The translations under genes and the position numbers were made by a program. Below are positions 7,601-15,237 of a stretch of 62,756 bases of DNA, in pieces. The notes below the pieces were generated by a model. That model had not been told where the DNA came from, did no database searches, and was given only the letters and a program-made list of their open reading frames with translations. Position 1 is the first letter of the stretch; each line of letters begins with the position of its first letter. The DNA comes from Nocardia aobensis NBRC 100429 (GTDB lineage: Bacteria; Actinomycetota; Actinomycetes; Mycobacteriales; Mycobacteriaceae): positions 1 through 62,756 of the forward strand of contig NZ_BAFQ01000293.1 of assembly GCF_000308375.1 (NCBI RefSeq), in the 5' to 3' direction.

Positions 7601-8919
7601 TGTGCCTCCAAGAGATCGTTGATCTGTCCGGCGAGGCCCGCCTTGAACCACTCCGCGGAGGCGGCGCCGCGGAACACGTGGTCGTATCCCTGTTCGATGA
7701 CCGCGTCGACGCGGGGCCACGCGGGCGTGACCGGCAGGTTGTTGGCGTGATCGCCGCCGTGGAACACCTCGAGGTTGTGCACTCTCTCGTGCGCCTGCGC
7801 GAACCCATCGGAGGCGAGGGCCGACTTCAATGCGGGGACGAACAGTCCCGACTTCGCGATGACCGCCTGACCGACGGGCCCGGTGGCGAATTTGACGAAT
7901 TCCCAGGCCTGTTCCTTGCGCGGGCTGTCGGCCGCGATGGACAGGCCGGTGGTGCCGATATCGGAGCGAGCGGCGGTACCGCGCGGTCCGACCGGCAACA
8001 CCGTGACGTCGAAGTCGAGGTCTGGCTGAGCGGTGTAGGCGCTGTACATCCAATGCCCGGACAACGCCATCGCAGCCTTGCCCTGGGCGAACATATCCGA
8101 TGACGAAAGCGATTGCTGGAATTCGATTTTCGGCATCACCCGGTGCCGGGTGGACAGGTCGGTGTAGAACTGGACGCCCTCGATGAAGGCGTCGTTGTCG
8201 ATATTGGTGTGGGTCGGGTCGATGGACGGGGTGAACCATTCCACGCCGTTGTTCATGCCGAAACAACTGGCGGAGTAGTAGACGGTCCAGGGATCCACGA
8301 ATCCCCACTGGGTGACGTCGCCGGAGCTGTCGCGTTTGGTCAGCGCCTGTGCCGCGTCGAGGAATTCGTCGAAACTCCAGGCGTCCTCCCAGCGTGCGGG
8401 CGGCGGTGGGAGCTTGGCGTCGGCGAAGAGTTTCTTGTTGTAGTACAGGAAGATTCCGGCCCACTGCTCCGGTAGCGCGTGCTGCGCGTTCTTGTAGCGG
8501 AAGGTGTTGTACAGCGCCGTCGAGCTGTCCTTCTTCAGCTCGGCCGCATACGCCGGGTCCTTGTCGAGGATCGTGTCGAGGTTTTCGAAGATGCCGCGTT
8601 CGGCGAGGAAGGAATAGGACAGGTCCCACGACATCAGTACGTCCGGACACTTGCCGCCCGCGCAGTAGGTGAGGATCTGGGTCTGCGGATCGGGGCCGGA
8701 CATCTGAGTCCGGATATTGATGTCCGGATGCAGCTTGCGGAACTCGTCGATGATCGTCAGCCGGACCTTCGCCTCATCGGGTTTGGCCTGGAAGAAGAAG
8801 GTGAGCGCATCGTCGTCGTGGTTACCGCAGCCGGTCATCGAGGATGCGGCCGCTACCGCCCCGGCCGCCGCCGCGCCGCGCAGAAGTGTGCGCCGGTCGA
8901 ACCTCCGAGACGATGCCAC
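7597..8919 (-). CDS. sugar ABC transporter substrate-binding lipoprotein
   Basis: A 440-residue extracytoplasmic solute-binding protein of the family 1 (maltose/sn-glycerol-3-phosphate-like) type. The N-terminus has twin-arginine-like pairs (RRFDRRTLLRG), an Ala-rich hydrophobic stretch and a lipobox (SMTGC, Cys31), so it should be exported and lipid-anchored. Conserved features include DVLMSWDLSYSFLAERGIFENL, YYNKKLF and the ARWEDAWSFDEFLDAAQAL hinge region. It is the first gene of a three-gene operon with two permeases. No ATPase is encoded nearby, so a shared MsiK-like ATPase is likely. The start is GTG at 8919 behind a G-rich ribosome site. Confidence 0.92.
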   Translation of the reverse strand: MASSRRFDRRTLLRGAAAAGAVAAASSMTGCGNHDDDALTFFFQAKPDEAKVRLTIIDEFRKLHPDINIRTQMSGPDPQTQILTYCAGGKCPDVLMSWDLSYSFLAERGIFENLDTILDKDPAYAAELKKDSSTALYNTFRYKNAQHALPEQWAGIFLYYNKKLFADAKLPPPPARWEDAWSFDEFLDAAQALTKRDSSGDVTQWGFVDPWTVYYSASCFGMNNGVEWFTPSIDPTHTNIDNDAFIEGVQFYTDLSTRHRVMPKIEFQQSLSSSDMFAQGKAAMALSGHWMYSAYTAQPDLDFDVTVLPVGPRGTAARSDIGTTGLSIAADSPRKEQAWEFVKFATGPVGQAVIAKSGLFVPALKSALASDGFAQAHERVHNLEVFHGGDHANNLPVTPAWPRVDAVIEQGYDHVFRGAASAEWFKAGLAGQINDLLEAQ

Positions 8920-9146
8920 CCACGCCCCCCGTTCGGTTACAGCAAGCGAATTTCTTTGCAGACGAACGTAATACCGCAGGGGCCTATCCGTCCGGAAAAC
9001 ACACGAGAGACCGTCGAACGCACCTCTGTCTCCTGACCGAGTCGGACCAGCCGCAATAAGGGACCTGCTGGACAAAAACTGGTCCACCCCCTCGACGTCC
9101 GCGCGCGGCATACTGGAGACACAGCGCCGACTTCGGGAGTATCGAG

Positions 9147-9530
9147 ATGGCAACCAACGGGCCGTTCGGGATCGATCCGGAAGAGTTCGAGCGCGCTCTG
9201 CGCGAGGCCGAAGTCGAGCTGCGCGACCTGCTCGGAAAGGCCGCCGGATACCTCGACCGCACCACCGTGAACTCGCTGACGTCACTGTTCGGTCAGTTCG
9301 TACAGCCGGAGCGGACGCGATCGCCGGAACCGGACGATACGACGACCGGGGAGACCGGCAGCGGCGTCTGGGCCGTCTACAGCGTCGACGACGCCGGCGA
9401 GGCCCGGGTCGAGCAGGTATTCCCGACCGAGCTCGAGGCGTTGCGCGCGCACCGCGACAACACCGACGAACGCCGTAAGGTGCGTTTCCTGCCCTACGGC
9501 GTCCCCACCAGCGTGCTCGACCAGACCTGA
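9147..9530 (+). CDS. conserved hypothetical protein
   Basis: A 127-residue acidic cytosolic protein with no recognised enzymatic motif. Residues 10-45 form a charged, probably helical segment (DPEEFERALREAEVELRDLLGK), followed by a disordered acidic/Thr linker. The C-terminal half (VWAVYSVDDAGEARVEQVFPT, ELEALRAHRDNTDERRKVRFLPYG) looks like a small alpha/beta domain, as found in actinobacterial proteins of unknown role. It is transcribed divergently from the sugar importer. The ATG at 9147 is the only good start. Confidence 0.7.
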   Translation: MATNGPFGIDPEEFERALREAEVELRDLLGKAAGYLDRTTVNSLTSLFGQFVQPERTRSPEPDDTTTGETGSGVWAVYSVDDAGEARVEQVFPTELEALRAHRDNTDERRKVRFLPYGVPTSVLDQT

Positions 9531-9729
9531 GTGCGCTGACCCGAGAGATGTCGCGGTTCGCGCACTGTGCGGACGCGATGAATGCTTACTTGTGCGATCA
9601 ACCGGAGAGCTCCCCGGGTACCTGGATGCCGAAAAATAGGTACGGGCATAGGTAGATCTCCCGTCGCTGATCGTGTGTCGGCGAAGCAGGCTGTGGGGAA
9701 CAGATCGCACACTATCGCTCGGGGTCACC

Positions 9730-10158
9730 ATGAATGCACAGCAGCGGCAGAGAAGTCGTTCCGGCGCGATCCGCAGTGCACGAGGGGCGCACTCGCCACG
9801 ACCGCGGACGCTGGACGAGACGAAATCACGGCAGAGGGCCGATTACGATTCGTTCTGGGTCCGCTCGGCGCTGAGTCAGCTGGAGTTTCTGGTGTCCGGC
9901 AGGTCGATCGGCGCGGAAACGAAGTCGATGGTCGAATTCGCCATCCGGTGGGCGCCGTTCGGCGGTGCGAGTTCCGGGGATCTCCTCGTGACCTTCGGAG
10001 TCGAACGCCGGCGGTTCCTCGAATTGCTCGCCGAAGGGCTGCGGGCGCGGCGATCCGACGACTCCGAGGAGCAATGGCTCGAGCGGAGGCTGGCAGACGC
10101 GTTGGCGGCGGCGTGGTCCGTCGACGGCGGCGCCTCGACCGGAGCCCGGCAGTGCTGA
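9730..10158 (+). CDS. conserved hypothetical DNA-binding-like protein
   Basis: A 142-residue basic protein. The first 40 residues are Arg/Ser-rich and probably disordered. The rest is helical: DYDSFWVRSALSQLEFLVSG, KSMVEFAIRWAPFGGASSGDLLVTFGVERRRFLELL, resembling a helix-turn-helix arrangement (an S-x-D-L-x-x-x-F-G-V turn followed by an Arg-rich recognition-like helix). The end is acidic. I infer a nucleic-acid-binding role only from this pattern. The next gene overlaps its end by 7 bp, so the two form a unit. The ATG at 9730 is the first in-frame Met. Confidence 0.65.
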   Translation: MNAQQRQRSRSGAIRSARGAHSPRPRTLDETKSRQRADYDSFWVRSALSQLEFLVSGRSIGAETKSMVEFAIRWAPFGGASSGDLLVTFGVERRRFLELLAEGLRARRSDDSEEQWLERRLADALAAAWSVDGGASTGARQC

Positions 10159-10403
10159 CCCTCGCCGAGCGCACTCGGCTGCTGTCCCACGACGATGTGC
10201 ATGTGCGAATCTGGTTGGGCCGAACGGCCTTCGACTATCGGGCGACGGTCGCGGCGGCGGTCAACCTGGTTCACGACTGCCGTCGAAAGCGGTGGTGTGC
10301 GATCGAAGTATTTCTGCACAGGATCGAGGAATCACTACCCGAAACGCGCTTGCCGAATGAACGATTGTTTCTGGACCCGCAACCACTTCGGCAGTACGGG
10401 TAG
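10152..10403 (+). CDS. hypothetical protein, coupled to the upstream gene
   Basis: An 83-residue protein with no recognised family. It starts with GTG at 10152 inside the end of the preceding gene (7-bp overlap). The chain (LTLAERTRLLSHDDVHVRIWLG ... FDYRATVAAAVNLVHDCRRKRWCAIEVFLHRIEESLP) looks like a compact helical cytosolic protein with two Cys. Overlap and matching third-position GC suggest that the pair is translated together and acts in one process, possibly regulatory. Confidence 0.6.
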   Translation: MLTLAERTRLLSHDDVHVRIWLGRTAFDYRATVAAAVNLVHDCRRKRWCAIEVFLHRIEESLPETRLPNERLFLDPQPLRQYG

Positions 10404-10439
10404 TCGGAATTCGGGTGCTCGGCGGTCCACGTCGCACTG

Positions 10440-10934
10440 TCACGCTCGGGTTTTGTGTGGCAGCGCCGCGTTCGCCAGGGCGAGGGCTTGGGGGTCCTCA
10501 TCGGGTTGGCCGGTGCCGGTGGCGATCAGGTCGTGCAGGCTCGTGTCGATGTAGAACGACCAGCCCTTGCGGCAGGCGTCGAAGCATTCGAAGGCCGGGG
10601 TGAGACCGACGTGGGTGAAGCGGAGTTCGGTGGTGTCGGTGCGGCGGCTGATCTCGAAACGAATCGTGGTGCCGTTCCATTCGGTTCGGTCGTCGACGAG
10701 GGTGAGCCGGGCATCGAGGACGCGCCAGACCACGCGTTCGTGAGCAACGACCTCGGTGACCTCGATGGTGGCGCGATGTACGCCCGGGACCTCGTACGTG
10801 AAGATGTCTCCGGGCCTTTCGCTGCGTCCGGTGAGAGTTTTCGACCACCAGCCGCGCACGTCGAGCACGGCGTCGAAGAACGTTTCGGGGGTTCGGTCCA
10901 CGGCGAAGGTCGTCGAGAAATTCTGCTCGGTCAT
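10440..10934 (-). CDS. SRPBCC (AHSA1-like) domain protein
   Basis: A 164-residue protein with the START/SRPBCC fold of the AHSA1 type. The opening FSTTFAVDRTPETFFDAVLDVRGWWS is the usual beta strand and helix. The middle has VVWRVLDARL and TEWNGTTIRFEISRRTDTTELRFTHVGL, and a C-terminal helix CRKGWSFYIDTSLHDLI closes the hydrophobic pocket. These proteins bind small hydrophobic ligands; none can be named. It is transcribed divergently from the ArsR gene, and the region between them holds two copies of the ArsR-type palindrome, so it is probably under that repressor. Confidence 0.85.
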   Translation of the reverse strand: MTEQNFSTTFAVDRTPETFFDAVLDVRGWWSKTLTGRSERPGDIFTYEVPGVHRATIEVTEVVAHERVVWRVLDARLTLVDDRTEWNGTTIRFEISRRTDTTELRFTHVGLTPAFECFDACRKGWSFYIDTSLHDLIATGTGQPDEDPQALALANAALPHKTRA

Positions 10935-10973
10935 GGGTTTCTCCCTGAAGGGTGGATGAATCGGTCGTGATAT

Positions 10974-10989
10974 TCAACCGATGGGTTGA
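10974..10989. promoter_or_regulatory. operator palindrome 1 of the ArsR locus
   Basis: TCAACC-gatg-GGTTGA, a perfect 6-bp inverted repeat with a 4-bp spacer. Its right arm runs into a -35-like TTGACA (10986-10991). Confidence 0.7.
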
Positions 10990-11009
10990 CAGTAGGCGTG
11001 CGCAGGCGG

Positions 11010-11030
11010 AATAGTCAACCATGTGGTTGA
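11010..11030 (+). promoter_or_regulatory. operator palindrome 2 with -10 box and leaderless start
   Basis: TCAACC-atgt-GGTTGA at 11015-11030 repeats the upstream operator at a centre-to-centre distance of 41 bp (about four helical turns). A -10-like AATAGT (11010-11015) lies 18 bp after TTGACA. The GTG start at 11023 lies inside the palindrome. Confidence 0.6.
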
Positions 11031-11364
11031 GAATTCGTCGGAACAGCTCGACGTGGTGTTCCATGCGCTGTCGGACTCCACGCGCCGCTCGATGCTGCGC
11101 ACTCTGGCGCGGCGTCAGTGCAGTGTGGGTGAGCTCGCGGCCCCGTTCGACATCTCACTCGCGGCCGCGTCCAAGCACATCAAGGTGCTCGAGCGGGCCG
11201 GGCTGGTGCGACGCAGCGTGCGCGGGCGCACACATCTGTGCCGGCTCGATCCGCGCCCGCTGCGAGAGTGTGCCGACTGGGTGAACTTCTACGAGCGCTT
11301 CTGGAGTGAGAGTCTCGACGCTCTGGAAGCCGCGCTGCTACAGGAGGATTCGCGAGATGAGTGA
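11023..11364 (+). CDS. ArsR-family repressor (SdpR-like)
   Basis: A 113-residue winged-helix repressor of the ArsR/SmtB superfamily. It opens with VVFHALSDSTRRSMLRTLARR, has the recognition region CSVGELAAPFDISLAAASKHIKVLERAGLV, and the wing RRSVRGRTHLCRLD. There is no obvious metal-binding Cys pair, so it fits the subgroup usually encoded next to AHSA1/SRPBCC proteins, whose inducer is generally unknown. Two perfect TCAACC/GGTTGA palindromes lie in its promoter, the second overlapping the GTG start, implying autoregulation. The following SRPBCC gene overlaps its end by 8 bp. Confidence 0.9.
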   Translation: MVENSSEQLDVVFHALSDSTRRSMLRTLARRQCSVGELAAPFDISLAAASKHIKVLERAGLVRRSVRGRTHLCRLDPRPLRECADWVNFYERFWSESLDALEAALLQEDSRDE

Positions 11365-11893
11365 CTACGGCGAGGTCGTCGAGCCGGGCACGGTTCGCAT
11401 CGAACGATTACTGCCCGGACCGATCGAACGGGTGTGGGCCTACCTGACCGACGTCGACAAGCGCGCGACCTGGCTGGCCGGCGGCCTGCTCGAACAGGCC
11501 ACCGGCGGCCGGGTCGAACATATCTTCCGGATAGTTCAACTCACCGGCGAGGGTGATCCCGCCGAGGTGGCCGACCGCAGGCACGGCGAGGTGCTCGAAT
11601 GGCAGCCCCCGCATCGGCTGCGCCACACCTGGAGCACCGGCGGCGGCCTCGCCGACTCGGACGTGACCTTCGCGCTCGAGCAGGTCGCCGACAAGGTCCG
11701 GCTGACCGTCACCCACCGCCGGATCCCGGCTCGCGGCGAAATGCTCGATATCGCCGCAGGCTGGCACACCCACCTGGACATCCTGCAAGCCAGGCTCGCG
11801 ACATCTCCACCCGATGCCTTCTGGCCGAAGTTCCATTCCCTTCGCGCGGAATACGAATCGCTGCTCCCGCCGGAATCGTCGGATCGTGGCTGA
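11357..11893 (+). CDS. SRPBCC (AHSA1-like) domain protein
   Basis: A 178-residue START/SRPBCC-fold protein. It opens with TVRIERLLPGPIERVWAYLTDVDKRATWLAGG, then has the RHGEVLEWQPPHRLRHTW and DVTFALEQVADKVRLTVTHRRI strands, and ends with a helix LDILQARL. Ligand and function are unknown. ArsR-AHSA1 pairs are a widespread but poorly understood arrangement. The ATG at 11357 overlaps the arsR stop and follows a strong ribosome site (AGGAGG-like at 11342-11348). The next gene begins within its last codons, so three genes are probably one mRNA. Confidence 0.87.
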   Translation: MSDYGEVVEPGTVRIERLLPGPIERVWAYLTDVDKRATWLAGGLLEQATGGRVEHIFRIVQLTGEGDPAEVADRRHGEVLEWQPPHRLRHTWSTGGGLADSDVTFALEQVADKVRLTVTHRRIPARGEMLDIAAGWHTHLDILQARLATSPPDAFWPKFHSLRAEYESLLPPESSDRG

Positions 11894-12656
11894 TCTCGGC
11901 GGCCAGGCCGTGACCCGACGAACGACCCACCCGCGGTTGTGCCACGAGGCCGTAACCACCTTTGTCGCAACACATGTGGTGCGAGCGAACCGGTCGAGCG
12001 GTGGCACACTGTCGAGCTGGTTTCGTACCGGCGCGCCCAGCGAGGAGCTCAACGGCGTCCTCCGGGTGGGCGATGCGAGTCCGCACGAGATCGAGCGGTT
12101 GCGAACGCTGGTCGACGGCGTGCCCGCGAGCTGGCATTTCTGGCGAGACGTCGATTCGCCGGAGATTCCGCACCTTCTGCGCCGGAAGGGGTTGGCGCTG
12201 TTCGAAACCGAACCGCTGATGATGCTCGCCGATCCGGACCGAATCACGCACGGGGAACGCGAAGAGCCGGAGCGAATCGAGGCCGTGACCGATGATGGCG
12301 GCCTCGCCGAGTGGGCGGGGCTCTGGTCGGGTGCGACCGACACCGCTGCCCTCGTGGCCGGCCTGCGCCAAGGTGTGGAGCGAGGCTCCACCCGCTACGT
12401 GCTCTGGCGTGAAGGCGGCGAGGTGCTCGGCTGTGCCGCAGTCGTGAGCTGCGCCGCAGGCGCATCGCTCGAACATATCGTGACCCGAGCCGATCGTCGT
12501 GGACAGGGCATCGGCAGCGCGCTCACGCGGCACGCTCTGATCCTCGCGCTCGAAGCGGGTGCTCGCCGGGTCGTACTCACCGCCTCGCCGGACGGTGAAG
12601 GGATCTACCGCCGCCTCGGCTTCGTCACCGTCGGATATGTCGAGCGCTATGCGTGA
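11886..12656 (+). CDS. GNAT-family N-acetyltransferase
   Basis: A protein of about 256 residues. The C-terminal half carries the GNAT acetyl-CoA motif EHIVTRADRRGQGIGSALTRHALILALEAGARRVVLTASPDGEGIYRRLGFVTVGY (loop R-R-G-Q-G-I-G). The N-terminal half resembles a degenerate second GNAT domain (ETEPLMMLADPDRI). The acetyl acceptor is unknown. GTG at 11886 overlaps the upstream stop by 8 bp and suggests coupling; GTG at 11910 is an equally possible start. Its 3' end overlaps the convergent SRPBCC gene by 10 bp. Confidence 0.83.
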   Translation: MADLGGQAVTRRTTHPRLCHEAVTTFVATHVVRANRSSGGTLSSWFRTGAPSEELNGVLRVGDASPHEIERLRTLVDGVPASWHFWRDVDSPEIPHLLRRKGLALFETEPLMMLADPDRITHGEREEPERIEAVTDDGGLAEWAGLWSGATDTAALVAGLRQGVERGSTRYVLWREGGEVLGCAAVVSCAAGASLEHIVTRADRRGQGIGSALTRHALILALEAGARRVVLTASPDGEGIYRRLGFVTVGYVERYA

Positions 12657-13159
12657 TCGGCGGTCCGGCCGGGACCTGGGCCTGCGTCGCGCTGTTCATC
12701 ATCGAGGGAGGGTTCGGCTGCCGCGATGAGCAGGTTGTCGGCCAGATCTCCGAGGAACCGGAGCAGGAATCGCTTCCACAGCCATCCGGTGCACGGGATG
12801 CGTTCGATGAACTCGCCCGACCATCGCACGGTCGTGGTGCCGTCGTCGTGGGGAGTGAACTCGACCCGGGCGTGGTAGTCACGGACCGGCCAGCGGGTCA
12901 GTATTCGGTAGGCGTGGACGTCGGGGCGATCGTCGACGGTGATCTGCTCGGGGGTCTGGACTCGCGGTGTGCCCATCAGCCGCACCCGCCCGACGATGTC
13001 GTCGCCGACCCCGGTTTCTCCGTCGCGCCAGGTCGCGTAGGTGATCAGCGGGCCGGCCCATCGGGGCCAGCCCTCGGCGTCGCGTATCAGGTCGAACATC
13101 GCCTCGGGTGCGGCGGGCCCGCGACGATCCAGCTGGTAGGTGAACTTTCGGCCGAACAT
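12647..13159 (-). CDS. SRPBCC / polyketide-cyclase-like protein
   Basis: A 170-residue START/SRPBCC protein of the polyketide-cyclase-2 type. It begins FGRKFTYQLDRRGPAAPEAMFDLIRDAEGWPRWAG, continues with VGDDIVGRVRLMG and YHARVEFTPHDDGTTTVRWSGEF, and ends with a C-terminal helix (WLWKRFLLRFLGDLADNLL). It should bind a hydrophobic ligand; no substrate can be inferred. The ATG at 13159 is chosen because GGAGAGGAG stands just upstream. It is divergent from a TetR gene, with a palindrome between the two that may regulate both. Confidence 0.85.
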   Translation of the reverse strand: MFGRKFTYQLDRRGPAAPEAMFDLIRDAEGWPRWAGPLITYATWRDGETGVGDDIVGRVRLMGTPRVQTPEQITVDDRPDVHAYRILTRWPVRDYHARVEFTPHDDGTTTVRWSGEFIERIPCTGWLWKRFLLRFLGDLADNLLIAAAEPSLDDEQRDAGPGPGRTADHA

Positions 13160-13191
13160 GCCGGCTCCTCTCCGTGTCAACCGACCGAAAT

Positions 13192-13214
13192 ATAACAGAA
13201 GGATGTTCTATTAT
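13192..13214. promoter_or_regulatory. TetR-type operator between divergent genes
   Basis: ATAAcAGAA-ggatg-TTCTaTTAT: 9-bp arms with a single mismatch around a 5-bp spacer. It lies between the SRPBCC gene (start 13159) and the TetR gene (start 13255), as expected for a local repressor site. Confidence 0.6.
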
Positions 13215-13254
13215 TGGTGCATTCCGGGTGCTCGGTCCGGGTGGGAGAGGTGCG

Positions 13255-13911
13255 ATGACAGGTGAGAGTTTTCAGCGAGCGCGTACCGCTGCGCAGCGTG
13301 CCGAGCGGGTGCATGCTGTCTTGGCGGCCACCCGGGCGCTGCTGGCAACCGTCGACGTGACATCGCTGTCGTTGGGGGCGATCTCGCGCGAAGCGAACTT
13401 GGCGAGCTCGAACGTATTGCGCTACTTCGGCTCTCGCGAAGCCTTGCTGCTCGATCTCATGGACGTGGAGTACCGCACATGGACCCCGCAACTGGAGACG
13501 ACAGTGCGACAGCATCGCGGACCGCTCGACGTCGATCAGGTGGCGGCGATCGTCGCCGGTGATCTGGCCGAGCGTCCGATCCTCGCGCGGCTCATCGCCG
13601 CCTCGGCGGAATTGCTGCAGTATCCGATGCCGGAAGCGGCACGCGAGCGGTGCCGCGAGCAAGGACGTCACAACCGAAACGAGCTGGCCCGCGTCCTCAC
13701 CGCAGCCCTCGGCATCGAACTGCGAGCCCCCGACCAGGCGTACCTGGTCGCGGGATTCCACGCCGTTGTCACGGCGGTATCGGCATGGTCGAACCAGCCG
13801 GCGTTCCCCGTCGAGACCACCGGTGCGATCCGTGAATTGCTTGCCATCCAACTACAGGGCCTGATCTGCCGCCGCGCGGGTGGACATGGGGCACACGATC
13901 GCCGTCGATGA
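13255..13911 (+). CDS. TetR-family transcriptional regulator
   Basis: A 218-residue TetR/AcrR regulator. The helix-turn-helix is ISREANLASSNVLRYFGSREALLLDLMD (about residues 45-72), followed by a ligand-binding domain with AAIVAGDLAERPILARLIAASAELLQYPMPE. The ligand is unknown. The ATG at 13255 follows a GGGAGAGG ribosome site; the open frame upstream is not TetR-like. It probably represses the divergent SRPBCC gene and itself through the palindrome at 13192-13214. Confidence 0.88.
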   Translation: MTGESFQRARTAAQRAERVHAVLAATRALLATVDVTSLSLGAISREANLASSNVLRYFGSREALLLDLMDVEYRTWTPQLETTVRQHRGPLDVDQVAAIVAGDLAERPILARLIAASAELLQYPMPEAARERCREQGRHNRNELARVLTAALGIELRAPDQAYLVAGFHAVVTAVSAWSNQPAFPVETTGAIRELLAIQLQGLICRRAGGHGAHDRRR

Positions 13912-14103
13912 CATGTGGCACAGGTGGGCCGACTCGCGAAGTCGCTCCGGCGACCGGCGCCGCCGCGGCCGAAACACTCGAATAATCGCTGGTAGAGGCG
14001 CTGTCCATGTAGGATGGCGTACTGGTTGGTCGATATGTGTGGTGCCGCGGCCGGAGTCCGGCCGTGCCGACGACGGATATTTCGCTGACGAGGAAAGGCT
14101 CGC

Positions 14104-15231
14104 ATGCAGATACCGGCCGCGCGAATCCTGTTCACCGACGATGACCGAGACGAAATCGCCCGCCGCGTCTCCACGGCGCTGAGCACCGGCGCACTGACCC
14201 TCGGGCCCAATACGAGAGAGTTCGAAGCCGATTTCGCCGCTGCGCACGGTGCGCCCTACGCCGTGGCCGTGAGCAGCGGAACCGCCGCGCTGGAGATCAT
14301 CCTGCGCAGTATCGATGTGGCCGGGCGCGACGTCGTCGTGCCGGCGAATACTTTCGCGGCCACGGGATTTTCGGTGCTGCGCGCCGGTGGCAACCCGGTC
14401 TTCGCCGATGTCGACCGCGATACGTTCGCACTGTCGCCCGAGACCGTGGCGGCCGCCCTGAGCCCCGACACCGCGGCCGTCGTGCTCGTCCATATCGGTG
14501 GACTGGTCTCGCCCGATGCGGCGGCACTGCGGGCGCTGTGTGACGAACGCGGGATCGCCCTGGTCGAGGATGCGGCGCATGCGCACGGCTGCGGCTATGG
14601 CGGCCGGTTCGCCGGTTCGTTCGGAGTGGCGGGCGCGTTCTCGTTCTATCCGACCAAGGTGCTCACCAGCGGTGAGGGCGGCATGATCGTGACCGGGGAC
14701 GAGCGAATCCGCGACGAAGCGGTGATCCACCGCGATCAGGGGAAGGCCGGCTTTCTCGGCAACGTCCACATCCGCGAGGGCTATGCCTGGCGGATGAGCG
14801 AGCTCCACGCCGCGGTCGGTCTGGTCCACCTGCGTCACCTCCCCGACTTTCTCCGGGTACGCCACGCCGCGGCGCGACGCTACGACGCGGCAATCGACGC
14901 CATGGACGGATTCGAGCGGCTCGTCGTCGGCCCCGAAGGGCGCAGCAACTATTACAAATACATCGTGCTGCCCACCGACGACATCGACCGGGCGCAGTTC
15001 AAGAAGGCGGTCAAGGAGCGCTTCGAGGTGTCGTTGAGCGGTGAGGTGTACGAGGCGCCGCTGCACCGGCAACCGGTGTTCGAGCGCTACGCCCGCCGCC
15101 GGCTCGAGGTCGCCGACGACATCTGTGCCCGCCACCTCTGCCTGCCGCTGCATTCGGACATGACCGATGCCGAGGTCGACCACGTGCTGGCGGCGCTGCG
15201 CGAGGTCCGAGACACGCTGACGGGAGGCTGA
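14104..15231 (+). CDS. DegT/DnrJ/EryC1-family sugar aminotransferase
   Basis: A 375-residue PLP-dependent aminotransferase acting on keto-sugar nucleotides. Markers are VSSGTAALEIILRS (cofactor phosphate binding), FADVDRDTFALSPETV, VEDAAHAHGCGYGG (Asp for the pyridine nitrogen) and FYPTKVLTSGEGG with Lys185 as the Schiff-base lysine. The length is normal for the family. It is the first gene of a six-gene operon for sugar modification and transfer; it may install an amino group on a sugar nucleotide. The exact sugar is not deducible. The following epimerase starts 6 bp after its stop. Confidence 0.92.
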   Translation: MQIPAARILFTDDDRDEIARRVSTALSTGALTLGPNTREFEADFAAAHGAPYAVAVSSGTAALEIILRSIDVAGRDVVVPANTFAATGFSVLRAGGNPVFADVDRDTFALSPETVAAALSPDTAAVVLVHIGGLVSPDAAALRALCDERGIALVEDAAHAHGCGYGGRFAGSFGVAGAFSFYPTKVLTSGEGGMIVTGDERIRDEAVIHRDQGKAGFLGNVHIREGYAWRMSELHAAVGLVHLRHLPDFLRVRHAAARRYDAAIDAMDGFERLVVGPEGRSNYYKYIVLPTDDIDRAQFKKAVKERFEVSLSGEVYEAPLHRQPVFERYARRRLEVADDICARHLCLPLHSDMTDAEVDHVLAALREVRDTLTGG

Positions 15232-15237
15232 ACACTT

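Noticed and set aside
5022..7808. Open minus-strand frame of about 928 codons
   Set aside because: It runs across two permease genes and their neighbour in another frame; composition is Arg/Pro/His-rich without any domain pattern.
7601..8650. Upstream extension of the MalF-type permease
   Set aside because: It lies entirely within the binding-protein gene in another frame; the real start is the GTG that overlaps that gene's stop.
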